This document shows, in pieces, positions 7,403 through 16,382 of a stretch of DNA of 64,000 nt (its first letter is position 1; each line of letters starts with the position of its first letter). The stretch lies in assembly GCF_052048155.1 (NCBI RefSeq), contig NZ_JBNAIK010000001.1:62001-126000 (forward strand), given 5' to 3'. The DNA comes from HIMB114 sp052048155 (GTDB lineage Bacteria; Pseudomonadota; Alphaproteobacteria; Pelagibacterales; Pelagibacteraceae). Below the pieces are notes generated by a model. The model worked only from the letters and a program-made list of their open reading frames with translations, did no database searches and was not told where the DNA came from. A program made the position numbers and the translations under genes.

Positions 7403-8692
7403 ATGAAAATTTTTAAAACATTTTCTGCTTTTTTGGCTATCCTTATCTTGACCAGCTCAATAGCAACGGCTGACACAACTATCTCAAAAGAAGGTCAATA
7501 TATATTTAATACATTGGCATTTTATTTGGGCGGGGTGTTAGTTGCGTTTATGGCTGCAGGGTTTTGTATGCTTGAAAGTGGATTGGTTACCAACAAAAGT
7601 GTGTCTACAATTGCGGCGAAAAATATTGGAAAATTTGCAATTTGTTCGATCATATTTTTTTTATTTGGTTACAATATGGCTTATGGAATACCAGAAGGTG
7701 GTTACATAGGATCGTTTACAATTTGGTCTGAAGGTTCAAAACTTGAAACAGGTTATTCTGATAGTTCTGACTGGTTTTTTCAAACTATGTTTGTTTGTGC
7801 AACAGTTTCTATAGTTTCTGGTGCGGTAGCTGAAAGAATAAAAGTTTGGCCCTTTTTTCTGTTTGCAGTATTAATGTCAGGTTTTATTTACCCAATTTCA
7901 ATGGGATGGCAGTGGGGCGGAGGCTGGTTAAGCACAGCTGGCTTTTCTGATTTTGCAGGCTCAACTTTAGTTCACGCTTGCGGTGGTGCCGCGGCTTTAG
8001 CTGGTGTTATGGTTCTTGGGGCACGAACAGGTAGGTTTACTGGCTCTGGATCAAAAAGAGTTATGGTTCCTTTCGCAGCATCAAGTATACCTTTAACTAC
8101 ACTTGGAACATTTTTATTGTGGTTCGGTTGGTTCGGTTTTAACGGCTTTAGTCAACTAGCAATGGGAACATTTGATGATGCAACAGCAATTACTAAAATT
8201 GCAGTTAATACTCACCTTGCGGGTGCTGCAGGTACCTTTGCAGGAGCAGTGGTCTCAAGAATTCATGGTGGTAAAACTGATGTAATTATGATGTTAAACG
8301 GTGCTTTAGCAGGTCTGGTCGCAATTACTGCAGAACCTTTAACACCAAGTCCAATAGCAGCAATGATAATTGGATCCATTGGAGCAGTTATCATGTATTT
8401 TGGAACTAAAATGCTTGAAAATTTTGGTTTAGATGATGTCGTAGGTGCAATTCCAGTGCATATGTTCGCGGGAATATTTGGTACTTTAGTTGTTCCGTTT
8501 ACTAATGGTGACACATCATTTGCTACCCAATTTACTGGCGTATTATCAGTTTGCATATTTAGCTTTGTATTATCGCTTGGTATATTCAAAGCTTTAAGTG
8601 CAACAACTGGTCTGAGAATAAGTAAAGAAGCTGAAAAGCTTGGAACGGATAAAGCTGAAATTGGTGTAGTCGCTTACGCAATTAGAGATTAA
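7403..8692 (+). CDS. amtB: Ammonium transporter (Amt family)
   Basis: This 429-residue inner-membrane channel imports ammonium. A cleavable N-terminal leader (about residues 1-23, ending TATA) precedes about 11 helices. Family landmarks include FMAAGFCMLESGLV near the first helix, STLVHACGGAAALAGVMVLG with the first pore His, and HMFAGIFGTL with the second pore His near residue 354. A ribosome site, AAAGGGAGAAA, precedes the ATG. No glnK/glnB gene adjoins it, unlike the usual glnK-amtB pair. It is flanked by its own promoter and terminator, so it is probably monocistronic. Confidence 0.95.
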   Translation: MKIFKTFSAFLAILILTSSIATADTTISKEGQYIFNTLAFYLGGVLVAFMAAGFCMLESGLVTNKSVSTIAAKNIGKFAICSIIFFLFGYNMAYGIPEGGYIGSFTIWSEGSKLETGYSDSSDWFFQTMFVCATVSIVSGAVAERIKVWPFFLFAVLMSGFIYPISMGWQWGGGWLSTAGFSDFAGSTLVHACGGAAALAGVMVLGARTGRFTGSGSKRVMVPFAASSIPLTTLGTFLLWFGWFGFNGFSQLAMGTFDDATAITKIAVNTHLAGAAGTFAGAVVSRIHGGKTDVIMMLNGALAGLVAITAEPLTPSPIAAMIIGSIGAVIMYFGTKMLENFGLDDVVGAIPVHMFAGIFGTLVVPFTNGDTSFATQFTGVLSVCIFSFVLSLGIFKALSATTGLRISKEAEKLGTDKAEIGVVAYAIRD

Positions 8693-8706
8693 GCCATTTA
8701 CACAAG

Positions 8707-8732
8707 TTAAGGGCCAGATTACTGGCCCTTAA
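8707..8732 (+). terminator. Rho-independent-type terminator of amtB
   Basis: A perfect 11-bp stem (TTAAGGGCCAG / CTGGCCCTTAA) has an ATTA loop and starts 15 bases after the amtB stop. The following TCCTTTATA is only moderately T-rich. Confidence 0.8.
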
Positions 8733-8771
8733 TCCTTTATAAAATATCCACATTTATGATAGTGTGAATTA

Positions 8772-9017
8772 ATGATTAAAAAATTAATCTTACTTGCAGC
8801 AATTCTACTTCCATTTGCCTTATACTATTTATCGGTTGTCATTATAAAAAAAGATACCAATAAGAAATTACCAGTCATTCCACTCTCACTTGCTAGCATT
8901 TTACTTTTGGCCGGAGTTTTAATTTTTTTTAGATTTACAGATACTGATCCATCGGATGGAAAATACGTTCCACCACAATTTAAAGATGGAAAAATTATAT
9001 CCCCAAAGACTCGTTAG
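8772..9017 (+). CDS. Small membrane protein, DUF6111-like
   Basis: This 81-residue protein has two hydrophobic helices (about residues 4-24 and 37-53) and a periplasmic or cytosolic tail containing KYVPPQFKDGKII. The two-helix plan plus a YVPP-x-x-x-DG-x-I tail matches the alphaproteobacterial DUF6111 family, whose function is unknown. It stands alone between the amtB terminator and the converging typA gene. The 120 bases between its stop and the typA stop hold no clear terminator. Confidence 0.65.
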   Translation: MIKKLILLAAILLPFALYYLSVVIIKKDTNKKLPVIPLSLASILLLAGVLIFFRFTDTDPSDGKYVPPQFKDGKIISPKTR

Positions 9018-9138
9018 AGTTTAAAAAGACTCACATATAAACACTGTTTGTAAGTCATATATCGTAAAAGTTTAATTTTAGAATCAAAACTGAATCAAAA
9101 CGAGAACATGGGCTCTGATAATAACAGGATACTAACAG

Positions 9139-10962
9139 TTAAGCAGGAACGGCTTCTCTTTGCTGTCTTTTTCTTTCGTGTGCTAAAAGTAATTTTTTTC
9201 TAAGTCTTAAACTTTGAGGGGTCACTTCTAATAACTCGTCATCATTGACGTATGCCATCATTTCTTCAAGTGACATCTTTACAGGCGGAGTAAGAGACAC
9301 TAGTCCATCACTTCCTGCTGCTCTCACATTAGTAAGTTTTTTTCCTTTTAAAACATTGATTTCAAGATCATTTTCGCGGTTATGTTCACCTACAATCATT
9401 CCACCATAAACTTTAGTTTGTGGCTCGATAAACATTAAACCTCTGTCTTGTAAGTTAAAGATTGCATACGCTACGGCTTCACCATGATCTGTTGATATTA
9501 ATGCACCATTTCTTCTGCCTTTGATATCTCCTTTAAATGGTCCGTATGAGTCAAATACTCTGTTCATAACTCCCGTTCCACGAGTCTCAGTTAAAAATTT
9601 GCTTTGGTAACCAATCAATCCTCTTGAAGGTGCTTTAAAGATAATTCTTTTTTTGCTTTGCCCTGTATCCCTCATATCAACCATTTCACCTTTTCTTTGG
9701 TTCATCGAGTCAATCACAGTACTTGCATATTCTTCATCAACATCAATGGTTACTTCTTCCATCGGCTCTAACTTTTGTCCGTTTTCTTGCTTGAATAATA
9801 CTTTTGGTCTTGAAACTGATAATTCAAAACCTTCTCTTCTCATCGTTTCAATTAAAACGCCAATTTGAAGTTCGCCACGACCACCAATTTCAAATGAGTC
9901 TTTTTGATCATTTTCTTTATAAGAAATAGCAACATTTGTTTCAGCTTCTGCTAATAATCTTTCTCTAATCATTGTTGAAGTTACTTTTTTTCCCTCTAAT
10001 CCTGAGATTGGGGAGTCATTTACTGTAATCGTAACTGACATCGTTGGCGGGTCAATTGGAGTTGATTTTAAAGGCTCATTAACTTCAGGATGACAAATGG
10101 TATCTGAAACCGAGGTAGTTTTTAATCCAGCAACACAAACAATGTCTCCAGCCATCACCGTATCTGTTGCAACTTTAGTCGTGCCTGAAAATGTGAATAA
10201 TTTTGTTAATCTTCCATCTTCAACTTTTTCATTTTCTAAATTTAAAGCTTTTACCGTATCATTAACTTTTGCAATTCCATGAACTACACGACCAATTAAA
10301 CAACGTCCAAGAAAAGAGTCTGAGTGAAGCAAAGTTGATAACATGGCAAATGGTTTACTTAAATCAACATCTGGCTCTGGCACATGATTTAAGATTAAAT
10401 CTAATAAAGGATGTAAATTTTCTCTTGGTTGATCAAGTTCATAATTACACCATCCATCTCTTCCTGATGCATATAAAACTGGAAAATCTAATTGCTGATC
10501 ATTAGCATCAAGTGCTACGAATAAGTCAAAAATCTCATTTATCACATCTTTTGATCTTGCATCAGATCTATCAACTTTATTTATAACAACGATTGGTCTT
10601 AAACCTTGAGCTAATGCTTTTGATAACACAAACTTTGTTTGTGGCATTGGGCCTTCTGCTGCATCAACTAGTAGAATGACACCATCTGTCATTCCTAAAA
10701 TTCTTTCAACCTCACCACCAAAGTCTGCGTGACCTGGTGTGTCTATAATATTAATTCTTGTATCTTTCCAAACCACAGAAGTTGGTTTTGCTAAAATTGT
10801 AATTCCTCGCTCTTTTTCAAGGTCACCACTATCCATCACTCTTTCATCGACATGCTGGTTATCTCTAAATAAACCACTTTGTTTTAAAAGATTATCAATC
10901 AACGTTGTCTTTCCATGATCAACGTGTGCAATAATTGCAATATTTCTTAAGCTATTAGTCAT
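9139..10962 (-). CDS. typA: Ribosome-associated GTPase TypA/BipA
   Basis: This 607-residue translational GTPase is related to EF-G and LepA. The N-terminal G domain has P-loop AHVDHGKTTL (about residues 11-20), RGITI (switch I), DTPGHADF (G3) and NKVD (G4). It is followed by beta-barrel, EF-G III/V-like domains and the family-specific C-terminal region with PSRGLIGYQSKFLTETRG. TypA binds the 70S ribosome under stress and assists large-subunit assembly, especially in the cold. Length and all motifs are normal. Confidence 0.96.
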   Translation of the reverse strand: MTNSLRNIAIIAHVDHGKTTLIDNLLKQSGLFRDNQHVDERVMDSGDLEKERGITILAKPTSVVWKDTRINIIDTPGHADFGGEVERILGMTDGVILLVDAAEGPMPQTKFVLSKALAQGLRPIVVINKVDRSDARSKDVINEIFDLFVALDANDQQLDFPVLYASGRDGWCNYELDQPRENLHPLLDLILNHVPEPDVDLSKPFAMLSTLLHSDSFLGRCLIGRVVHGIAKVNDTVKALNLENEKVEDGRLTKLFTFSGTTKVATDTVMAGDIVCVAGLKTTSVSDTICHPEVNEPLKSTPIDPPTMSVTITVNDSPISGLEGKKVTSTMIRERLLAEAETNVAISYKENDQKDSFEIGGRGELQIGVLIETMRREGFELSVSRPKVLFKQENGQKLEPMEEVTIDVDEEYASTVIDSMNQRKGEMVDMRDTGQSKKRIIFKAPSRGLIGYQSKFLTETRGTGVMNRVFDSYGPFKGDIKGRRNGALISTDHGEAVAYAIFNLQDRGLMFIEPQTKVYGGMIVGEHNRENDLEINVLKGKKLTNVRAAGSDGLVSLTPPVKMSLEEMMAYVNDDELLEVTPQSLRLRKKLLLAHERKRQQREAVPA

Positions 10963-11045
10963 AAAACTTGCGCTTGATACACTTTCTCCCTTTAATTACT
11001 ACCTAAAAATAAAACAGTGAATTAACTGCCCTATTCCTTGTTTTT

Positions 11046-11159
11046 TTATCTTTGCACCTGTTCTGGGGAATCACTATTTTTGATATTTTGGTGACTACTT
11101 ACGATAGTCGAAGCAGTAGCTAAAAATACAAAAAATAGCATTACAATAATTTTTCTCAT
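11046..11159 (-). CDS. Candidate 37-residue exported peptide
   Basis: A reverse-strand ATG frame of 38 codons encodes a basic start (MRKII), a hydrophobic run ending LATAST, and a short polar tail rich in Ser, Gln and Asn. It looks like a signal peptide or membrane anchor with a 15-residue tail. It lies in the 247-base gap between the MFS gene and typA in the same orientation. No ribosome site is clear and the family is not recognised. Chance occurrence cannot be excluded. Confidence 0.35.
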   Translation of the reverse strand: MRKIIVMLFFVFLATASTIVSSHQNIKNSDSPEQVQR

Positions 11160-11209
11160 ACTTGTTTTGTAAAAAACAAATAAGACAATGAAGAAACTGA
11201 AATGTGTCT

Positions 11210-12439
11210 CTAAAATGACCGTGATAACACTCTTCGATTCAATTTAGTTGCATAATAGGATGCAATTAATCCAGAAATTCCTAAAAATGAAAAAGCATAA
11301 ATCCAGTTTGTGTTTTTTGACAATGGTAAATATGAATTTGATACATCCATGATAAATCCAAATATACTTGGGGTTATAGAGCCAAAACCTATACCTATAA
11401 TTGATCTAAAAGCTAATGATCTTCCCAATACGTTCCTTTTTGTAACATCTGTTAAGGCAGCTGTTAAAACACCTGAATCACCTAGGGTAAAGAAACTATA
11501 AAAGAAACTTATTATCAATATAGTGATCCAATACCATTCAGTCACCCATCCTATTGTAAAAGACAAAGCTGAGCTAGAAATTGCAAAAATTATTAAAACA
11601 TTTCTACTACCAAAGCGGTCTGAAAACATGCCGCTGATTATATTTGCAAAAACTCCTGTAATATGGATTGTAATTGAAATTAATAAACCAAGTATAACAG
11701 GATTTATTGAGGCTTTATCAATCAAAACTATACTTAAAAATACAGGCATCCATGCCCACATACCAAATAGCTCTATGCAGTGAGCCGTATATCCTTTGAT
11801 TAAGGTACGATTTTGATATGACTGTTTTAAAATTTTAAATTTTTTAACAATTTTAAAATCTAATTTTTTATATAAATCTTTATGACAACAAAAATAAAAG
11901 CTAGCTAATCCAAAAAAAGTTAATATAGAACAAATTAAAAAACCATCTTTAAAGTTATAAAAATTCGAAAAAATAAAGCTTAAACTTAACGAAACAACAT
12001 AACCTAAAGATTGTCCTCCAAGCATCATACCCATTGCAAATCCTTTTCGGCTTTTACTAAACTTTTCAGATACTAAAATCATTGACGGTCCATAAATACC
12101 ACCTGCTGCTATTCCAAGAATAAAATTTAAAAATAGTGCTGAAAAAAAATTATTTGCGTATAAAAAAAATAAAAAGGAACCAATCACATTTAATACTGAA
12201 GAATAAATTAAAATTTTACTTGGATTAATAAAATCAGAATAATAAGAACTTAGGTATAGAGCACCTGCAAGACCAAAAAAATGAGCTGTTTGTATTATAC
12301 CTGCGCTTGTTGAACTTAAATTCCACTCATTCATTAAAAATGAAATCGAGCCTACATACATAAAAAATGATGCAGCAGTTAAAACTCTTCCAAAAAAAAG
12401 AAGGTATAACCAGTTCCAATTCAAATTAACTTTAGACAT
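11210..12439 (-). CDS. Major facilitator superfamily transporter
   Basis: This 409-residue inner-membrane protein has about 12 hydrophobic helices. The second-half loop motif SGMFSDRFGSRNV is clear and the first-half equivalent is degenerate (SSYYSDFINPSKI). Its closest look is to general MFS permeases of unknown substrate. It is preceded seven bases upstream by the DCC-family gene in the same direction, so the two are probably co-transcribed. No substrate-specific residues are recognisable. Confidence 0.82.
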   Translation of the reverse strand: MSKVNLNWNWLYLLFFGRVLTAASFFMYVGSISFLMNEWNLSSTSAGIIQTAHFFGLAGALYLSSYYSDFINPSKILIYSSVLNVIGSFLFFLYANNFFSALFLNFILGIAAGGIYGPSMILVSEKFSKSRKGFAMGMMLGGQSLGYVVSLSLSFIFSNFYNFKDGFLICSILTFFGLASFYFCCHKDLYKKLDFKIVKKFKILKQSYQNRTLIKGYTAHCIELFGMWAWMPVFLSIVLIDKASINPVILGLLISITIHITGVFANIISGMFSDRFGSRNVLIIFAISSSALSFTIGWVTEWYWITILIISFFYSFFTLGDSGVLTAALTDVTKRNVLGRSLAFRSIIGIGFGSITPSIFGFIMDVSNSYLPLSKNTNWIYAFSFLGISGLIASYYATKLNRRVLSRSF

Positions 12440-12446
12440 TTAAATT

Positions 12447-12782
12447 TTATGAAATTTTATTTTTTAAATATAAAAAATAAGCCACAATTTCATAAAAAAA
12501 AGAAAATATTTGAAAAATAATTGGTAATTTAAATATTCGGTATAAAAAATTTAATTTTGGTATTTTTGACCATAAAATTAAAAAGGCACTAGCTCCTTTA
12601 TAAAGTTTTCCATCTTTCATCACATGCAATCTTCTAGATAATTGATCTGTTGTTAAATTAGTAAGTTTTGCGTCCTCTTGATTTATATCAAACCATTCAA
12701 GGTTATTTTCCATTTTTTTATATAAATCTATTTCCTTCTTACAAACACTACAGGATTCATTAAAAAAAACTTTTGTGCTCAT
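12447..12782 (-). CDS. DCC-family (DUF393) thiol-disulfide oxidoreductase-like protein
   Basis: This 111-residue protein has the DUF393 N-terminal pattern VFFNESCSVCKKEID, with the CxxC pair at C11 and C14. The downstream YKGASAFLILWSKIP and a hydrophobic C-terminal segment are also normal for the family. The family is named after its DxxCxxC motif; here the Asp position is Asn (FNESC). Members are presumed thiol-redox proteins, but few have been studied. It overlaps the preceding small membrane-protein gene by one base. Confidence 0.78.
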   Translation of the reverse strand: MSTKVFFNESCSVCKKEIDLYKKMENNLEWFDINQEDAKLTNLTTDQLSRRLHVMKDGKLYKGASAFLILWSKIPKLNFLYRIFKLPIIFQIFSFFYEIVAYFLYLKNKIS

Positions 12783-12976
12783 TATCTTTTTTTCTTAGAT
12801 TTTTTTGATTTTTTTTTCTTTTTATTCTTTTTCTTTCTTCTTAATTCTTTAGCTAATTCTCTTTGTTTTTTCTCAACATTATCTTTTAATAAAGATAAAA
12901 TTCCAAAAACTATTAGAGCACCCGCCCCAAGTAAACCGTAAGATAATAATGCTTCGATTGGTAAAGGTTTAATCAT
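12782..12976 (-). CDS. Small membrane protein with polylysine tail
   Basis: This 64-residue protein has one hydrophobic helix (about residues 9-28) and a very basic C-terminus in which the last 22 residues are almost all Lys or Arg with two Ser and one Asn. The tail should lie in the cytosol and could bind nucleic acid, ribosomes or acidic lipid (inference). It overlaps the upstream gene by eight bases and the downstream one by one base. No family is recognised. Confidence 0.6.
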   Translation of the reverse strand: MIKPLPIEALLSYGLLGAGALIVFGILSLLKDNVEKKQRELAKELRRKKKNKKKKKSKKSKKKR

Positions 12977-13205
12977 CTTCCTCCTCTTCTAACCATTGTT
13001 CCATAAATACTTTATGACACGCGTAACAAATGATTGGTATTGAACAGAAAAAACCAATTGTAACACCAGTTTTAATTCCAAATTCAATACAAGAAAAATG
13101 AGTGAGCGTTATAGTTGGTACTGTACATACCAAAATTAAATATGGAACACGCCATTTAAATGGTGGTTTAAAATATTTAATTAAATATATAATTTTTAAA
13201 AACAT
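12969..13205 (-). CDS. Small two-helix membrane protein with acidic tail
   Basis: This 78-residue protein has two hydrophobic segments (about residues 21-35 and 44-62) and a strongly acidic C-terminus (WLEEEEDD). It heads the reverse-strand cluster that continues with the polylysine-tailed protein, the DCC protein and the MFS transporter. The pairing of an acidic-tailed and a basic-tailed small membrane protein in overlapping genes is notable, but no function is known. Confidence 0.6.
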   Translation of the reverse strand: MFLKIIYLIKYFKPPFKWRVPYLILVCTVPTITLTHFSCIEFGIKTGVTIGFFCSIPIICYACHKVFMEQWLEEEEDD

Positions 13206-13283
13206 AATTTTTTAATATTTTATATTTTTAATTTGCTATGTATTATTTACAACCCTTAATCAGCCAAATAAAAATTTAATAAA

Positions 13284-13955
13284 TTGAAAAAAATATTTTC
13301 ATCATTTGTAAAAAAAGTTCATAAATGCAAAAAATGTCCGCGGCTTGTACAATTTAGAAATAAGATTTCATCTGAAAAAAGAAAATCCTATCAAAATCAA
13401 ACCTATTGGAACAAACCTGTTACAGGTTTTGGTGATCTTGGTGCTAAATTAATATTAATTGGTTTAGCTCCTGCAGCTCATGGTGCAACACGAACCGGTC
13501 GCGTTTTTACGGGTGATAAATCAGCAGATTTTTTATTTCAATGTTTGTTTAAATCCGGGTTAAGCAACCAACCAAATTCTGATCATATCAAAGATGGACT
13601 TAAATTAAAAAATACTTTTATTACTTTAGCTTTAAGATGCGTACCGCCCCAAGATAAACCAAAGACTATAGAGTTAAAAAATTGCTCTAGTTTTTTTAAA
13701 GAAGAATTAAAGATGCTTAAAAATAAAAAAGTTATTATTGCGCTTGGTAAAATTGCCTTTGATGCATGTATCAGATTTTATAAAGAAAATTATAATATCT
13801 CTGGTTCATTTAAATTTGCTCACGGTGCAAAATATAAAATTAATGATGTTTATTTAGTTGGTTGTTATCATCCCTCTCCTCGAAATGTGAATACAAAAAG
13901 AGTAGATATACCAAAGATGGTATCCTTATTTAAGAAGGCTAAAAAATTAGGTTAA
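13284..13955 (+). CDS. Uracil-DNA glycosylase, family 5 (UdgB-like)
   Basis: This 223-residue base-excision repair enzyme removes uracil from DNA. The motif GLAPAAHG (residues 60-67), followed by RTGRVFTGD, is that of family 5 rather than family 4, and the C-terminal CYHPSPRNVNTKR is the second active-site motif. Cys15 and Cys18 (KCKKC) with two later Cys are placed to hold the iron-sulfur cluster of this superfamily. A stop codon at 13269-13271 limits the frame, so the start is the TTG at 13284. It diverges from the membrane-protein cluster and converges on sodB one base away. Confidence 0.88.
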   Translation: MKKIFSSFVKKVHKCKKCPRLVQFRNKISSEKRKSYQNQTYWNKPVTGFGDLGAKLILIGLAPAAHGATRTGRVFTGDKSADFLFQCLFKSGLSNQPNSDHIKDGLKLKNTFITLALRCVPPQDKPKTIELKNCSSFFKEELKMLKNKKVIIALGKIAFDACIRFYKENYNISGSFKFAHGAKYKINDVYLVGCYHPSPRNVNTKRVDIPKMVSLFKKAKKLG

Positions 13956-13956
13956 A

Positions 13957-14550
13957 TTAATCTAAAAGAGAAGCGACGTGTTCCCAATTTACAAGATCAT
14001 TAATGAATGCTTTTAAATAATCTGGTCTACGGTTTCTATAATCAACATAATAAGAATGCTCCCAAACATCGCATCCTAGAATAGGTTTCATATTATCCAC
14101 TAAAGGGTTTGAAGCATTTGCAGATTTAGTAACAACTAATTTACCGTTATCAATTGCTAACCATGCCCAGCCTGAACCAAATTGAGTAACGCCAGCTTGA
14201 ATAAAGTCTTCTTTAAATTTATCGACACTCCCAAAATCAGATACAATTCTTTTTTCTAATTCTGAAGGAATCGCTCCACCACCTTTTGGCTTCATACATT
14301 TCCAAAATAAAATGTGGTTCCAGTGCTGTCCTGCGTTATTAAAAATTCCAGCCTTTGATGAATCTTTTGCAGTTTTTTTAATGATATCTTCTAATGATGC
14401 GTCAGCTAAATCTGTATCTTTAACTAAATTGTTTAAATTTGTAACGTAAGTTTGGTGATGTTTTCCATGATGTAAGTCTAATGTTTCTTGCGACATCACT
14501 GGTGCAAGAGCATCGTTTGCGTAATCTAATTTTGGTAATTCAAAAGCCAT
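13957..14550 (-). CDS. sodB: Superoxide dismutase (Fe/Mn family, Fe-type)
   Basis: This 197-residue cytosolic enzyme dismutates superoxide. Metal ligands are visible as His27 (DLHHGKHHQTY), His in HWNHILFW, and Asp and His in DVWEHSYYVDYRNRRPDY. The last sequence, with the FNNAGQHWNH context, fits the Fe-type. Length and motifs are normal. It lies 15 bases downstream of the FAH-family gene in the same direction and may be co-transcribed with it. Confidence 0.96.
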   Translation of the reverse strand: MAFELPKLDYANDALAPVMSQETLDLHHGKHHQTYVTNLNNLVKDTDLADASLEDIIKKTAKDSSKAGIFNNAGQHWNHILFWKCMKPKGGGAIPSELEKRIVSDFGSVDKFKEDFIQAGVTQFGSGWAWLAIDNGKLVVTKSANASNPLVDNMKPILGCDVWEHSYYVDYRNRRPDYLKAFINDLVNWEHVASLLD

Positions 14551-14565
14551 AGTCAGCTTATATGA

Positions 14566-15453
14566 TTAAATAACTTCGTTTTCAAGTGTTCCAATGGGCT
14601 CAATAGAAACTTTTACCTTATCGCCTGGTTTTAAAAACTTTGGTGGATCAAAACCAATACCAACTCCAGCTGGTGTTCCAGTTGCAATAATATCTCCTTC
14701 TACCAATGTCATAGATTTGGTTAACGTTTCTATTAAAACAGGAATGGTAAAAACCATATCTTTTACAATTCCAACTTGTCTTTCTTCTTCATTTACAAAA
14801 GTTTGTAATTTTACTTCATCAATATTATTGATTTCATCTTTAGTAATAACCGCTGGTCCCATTGGACAGTAAGTGTCTGGACTTTTTCCAATAAACCATT
14901 GTTTGTGATTATTCTGCAACTCTCTTGCTGTTACATCATTAATAATTGTATAACCAAAAATAATATCAAACGCATTTGCCTTACTTATATTTTTTGCTCT
15001 TTTTCCAATAATAACGCCAAGCTCACCTTCATAATCTGTCGTTTTAGTTTCATCATTTTTAATTTCAATTTTATCATTTGGTCCGATTACTGAGGTCGTG
15101 GCTTTATTAAAAATAATTGGTTTTGTTGGAACAGCTTGTTTTCCTTGCAATGTATTAAATGATGACCTTTGAACTTCTTTCGCATGTTCAGCATAATTTT
15201 TACCAACACATATAATATCTCTAACTGGTACTGGAATAGGTGCTAAAATTCTTACCTCATTAACTTTATAATGAATGTTACTAGGAGAGTTTAATGTTTT
15301 TATTTTTGACTCTAGAGATGAGAAGTTTTTAATAATATCATTTAAGTTATTTGGAATAGTGCTGTCTAAATGGTTTAAATCTATGATGCCCTGGCCTAAT
15401 AATTCTAAACCAACTTTTATATCTTTATTTTTTTCAAAACTAATAAATCTCAT
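14566..15453 (-). CDS. Fumarylacetoacetate hydrolase (FAH) family protein
   Basis: This 295-residue protein has the FAH fold: RDIICVGKNYAEHAKE, then the metal-binding Glu-x-Glu (YEGELGVIIGKRA) and Asp (TIINDVTAREL). The C-terminal GDIIATGTPAGVGIG is also present. Relatives include 2-hydroxyhepta-diene isomerases, acylpyruvases and oxaloacetate decarboxylases, so the exact reaction is open. It starts next to the stop of the TVP38-type gene with no gap. Confidence 0.88.
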   Translation of the reverse strand: MRFISFEKNKDIKVGLELLGQGIIDLNHLDSTIPNNLNDIIKNFSSLESKIKTLNSPSNIHYKVNEVRILAPIPVPVRDIICVGKNYAEHAKEVQRSSFNTLQGKQAVPTKPIIFNKATTSVIGPNDKIEIKNDETKTTDYEGELGVIIGKRAKNISKANAFDIIFGYTIINDVTARELQNNHKQWFIGKSPDTYCPMGPAVITKDEINNIDEVKLQTFVNEEERQVGIVKDMVFTIPVLIETLTKSMTLVEGDIIATGTPAGVGIGFDPPKFLKPGDKVKVSIEPIGTLENEVI

Positions 15454-16170
15454 CTAAACTCCTTTGTTAAAATATTTTTTTTTCACAAAATTTGCAATTA
15501 AAGACATCATAGCCAACGCTAGTAATGGGAAAAATATTTCAGGTGAAAATAATAAATTAAGGTTTAAATCTTTATCGCTTTCAAATGCATTACTTAAACC
15601 ACTAAAAATACTAACAGAAATAATAATAGGTGCAGCCTCACCAAATAGAGTAGCTAGAAAAAAATTTTTCAACTTCATGTTAAATAATACTGGAAGTAAA
15701 TTTTTAATTGGAAATGGTATACCAGGTATTACTCTTAAACTAAAAAAATAGCTTAATTCATTCTGATTTACGTTTTGTTTAATACTTGCATATTTTGTAC
15801 CTAAATATTTTTCTACCAAATCTTTAAAATAATGATTTGCAAAAAGGTAAAGCAAAGTTGCACCTATAGTGAACGAAAAAATTGATAATATTGATCCAAG
15901 AATTGTTCCAAAAGCGAAACCAGCAAAAATAACTAGAGGAGTTCCAAAACCCATTAAAAAAACCCAAATAATTGAAAAGAAAAAATATACCGAGCTTATG
16001 AGAAACAAATTTTGGTCTCTTAACTCAAAAATATAATTTTTATTTTCTACTAGGTATGACGGACTCAAAAAGGTATTTGCTCCAAAATAAAAAAAGGCAA
16101 TGACAACTAAACTCACAATGCCCAAATATGCTAAACCAAGGAAAATTTTAATTTTTGATAGTCTATTCAT
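15454..16170 (-). CDS. TVP38/TMEM64-type (VTT domain) membrane protein
   Basis: This 238-residue inner-membrane protein has about five to six hydrophobic helices and the VTT/DedA-like core. That core includes FLMGFGTPLVIFAGFAFG and LRVIPGIPFPIKNLLPVLF, the conserved R-x-x-P-x-x-P segment. The wider family scrambles or transports lipids (undecaprenyl phosphate or phospholipids); the exact role is unknown. It diverges from rpmH, with the rpmH promoter in the 74-base gap. Confidence 0.82.
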   Translation of the reverse strand: MNRLSKIKIFLGLAYLGIVSLVVIAFFYFGANTFLSPSYLVENKNYIFELRDQNLFLISSVYFFFSIIWVFLMGFGTPLVIFAGFAFGTILGSILSIFSFTIGATLLYLFANHYFKDLVEKYLGTKYASIKQNVNQNELSYFFSLRVIPGIPFPIKNLLPVLFNMKLKNFFLATLFGEAAPIIISVSIFSGLSNAFESDKDLNLNLLFSPEIFFPLLALAMMSLIANFVKKKYFNKGV

Positions 16171-16195
16171 TAATAATATTGCCGATAATTTTTAC

Positions 16196-16224
16196 TGTAC
16201 ATCCAAATAAGAATTTCTTATAAG
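16196..16224 (+). promoter_or_regulatory. Candidate promoter of the rpmH-rnpA-yidC-argB run
   Basis: TGTACA (16196-16201) and TATAAG (16219-16224) are 17 bases apart. A start at about 16231 would leave a leader of roughly 14 bases before rpmH. Confidence 0.45.
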
Positions 16225-16244
16225 AGCCAAAATTAATTATAACA

Positions 16245-16379
16245 ATGAAAAGAACTTATCAACCAAGTAAAAAAGTTAGAGCCAGAAGACACGGATTCAG
16301 ATCTAGAATGGCGACTAAGAACGGCAGAAAATTAATAGCTAGAAGAAGAGCTAAAGGTAGAAAAAGAATTTCAGCATAA
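16245..16379 (+). CDS. rpmH: 50S ribosomal protein L34
   Basis: This complete 44-residue L34 starts MKRTYQPSKKVRARRHGFRS and ends RRAKGRKRISA, exactly the family length and sequence style. It is a basic structural protein that contacts 23S rRNA. It is the first gene of the conserved rpmH-rnpA-yidD-yidC run, and rnpA begins three bases after its stop. No strong ribosome site is seen upstream. Confidence 0.98.
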   Translation: MKRTYQPSKKVRARRHGFRSRMATKNGRKLIARRRAKGRKRISA

Positions 16380-16382
16380 CAA

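Noticed and set aside
8263..8589. 108-codon frame antisense to amtB
   Set aside because: It is fully inside a well-supported membrane protein gene, has no ribosome site, and its composition mirrors the amtB codons.
14594..14872. 92-codon frame antisense to the FAH-family gene
   Set aside because: It is opposite conserved metal-binding and Gly-rich motifs, has no start signals, and is low in support.
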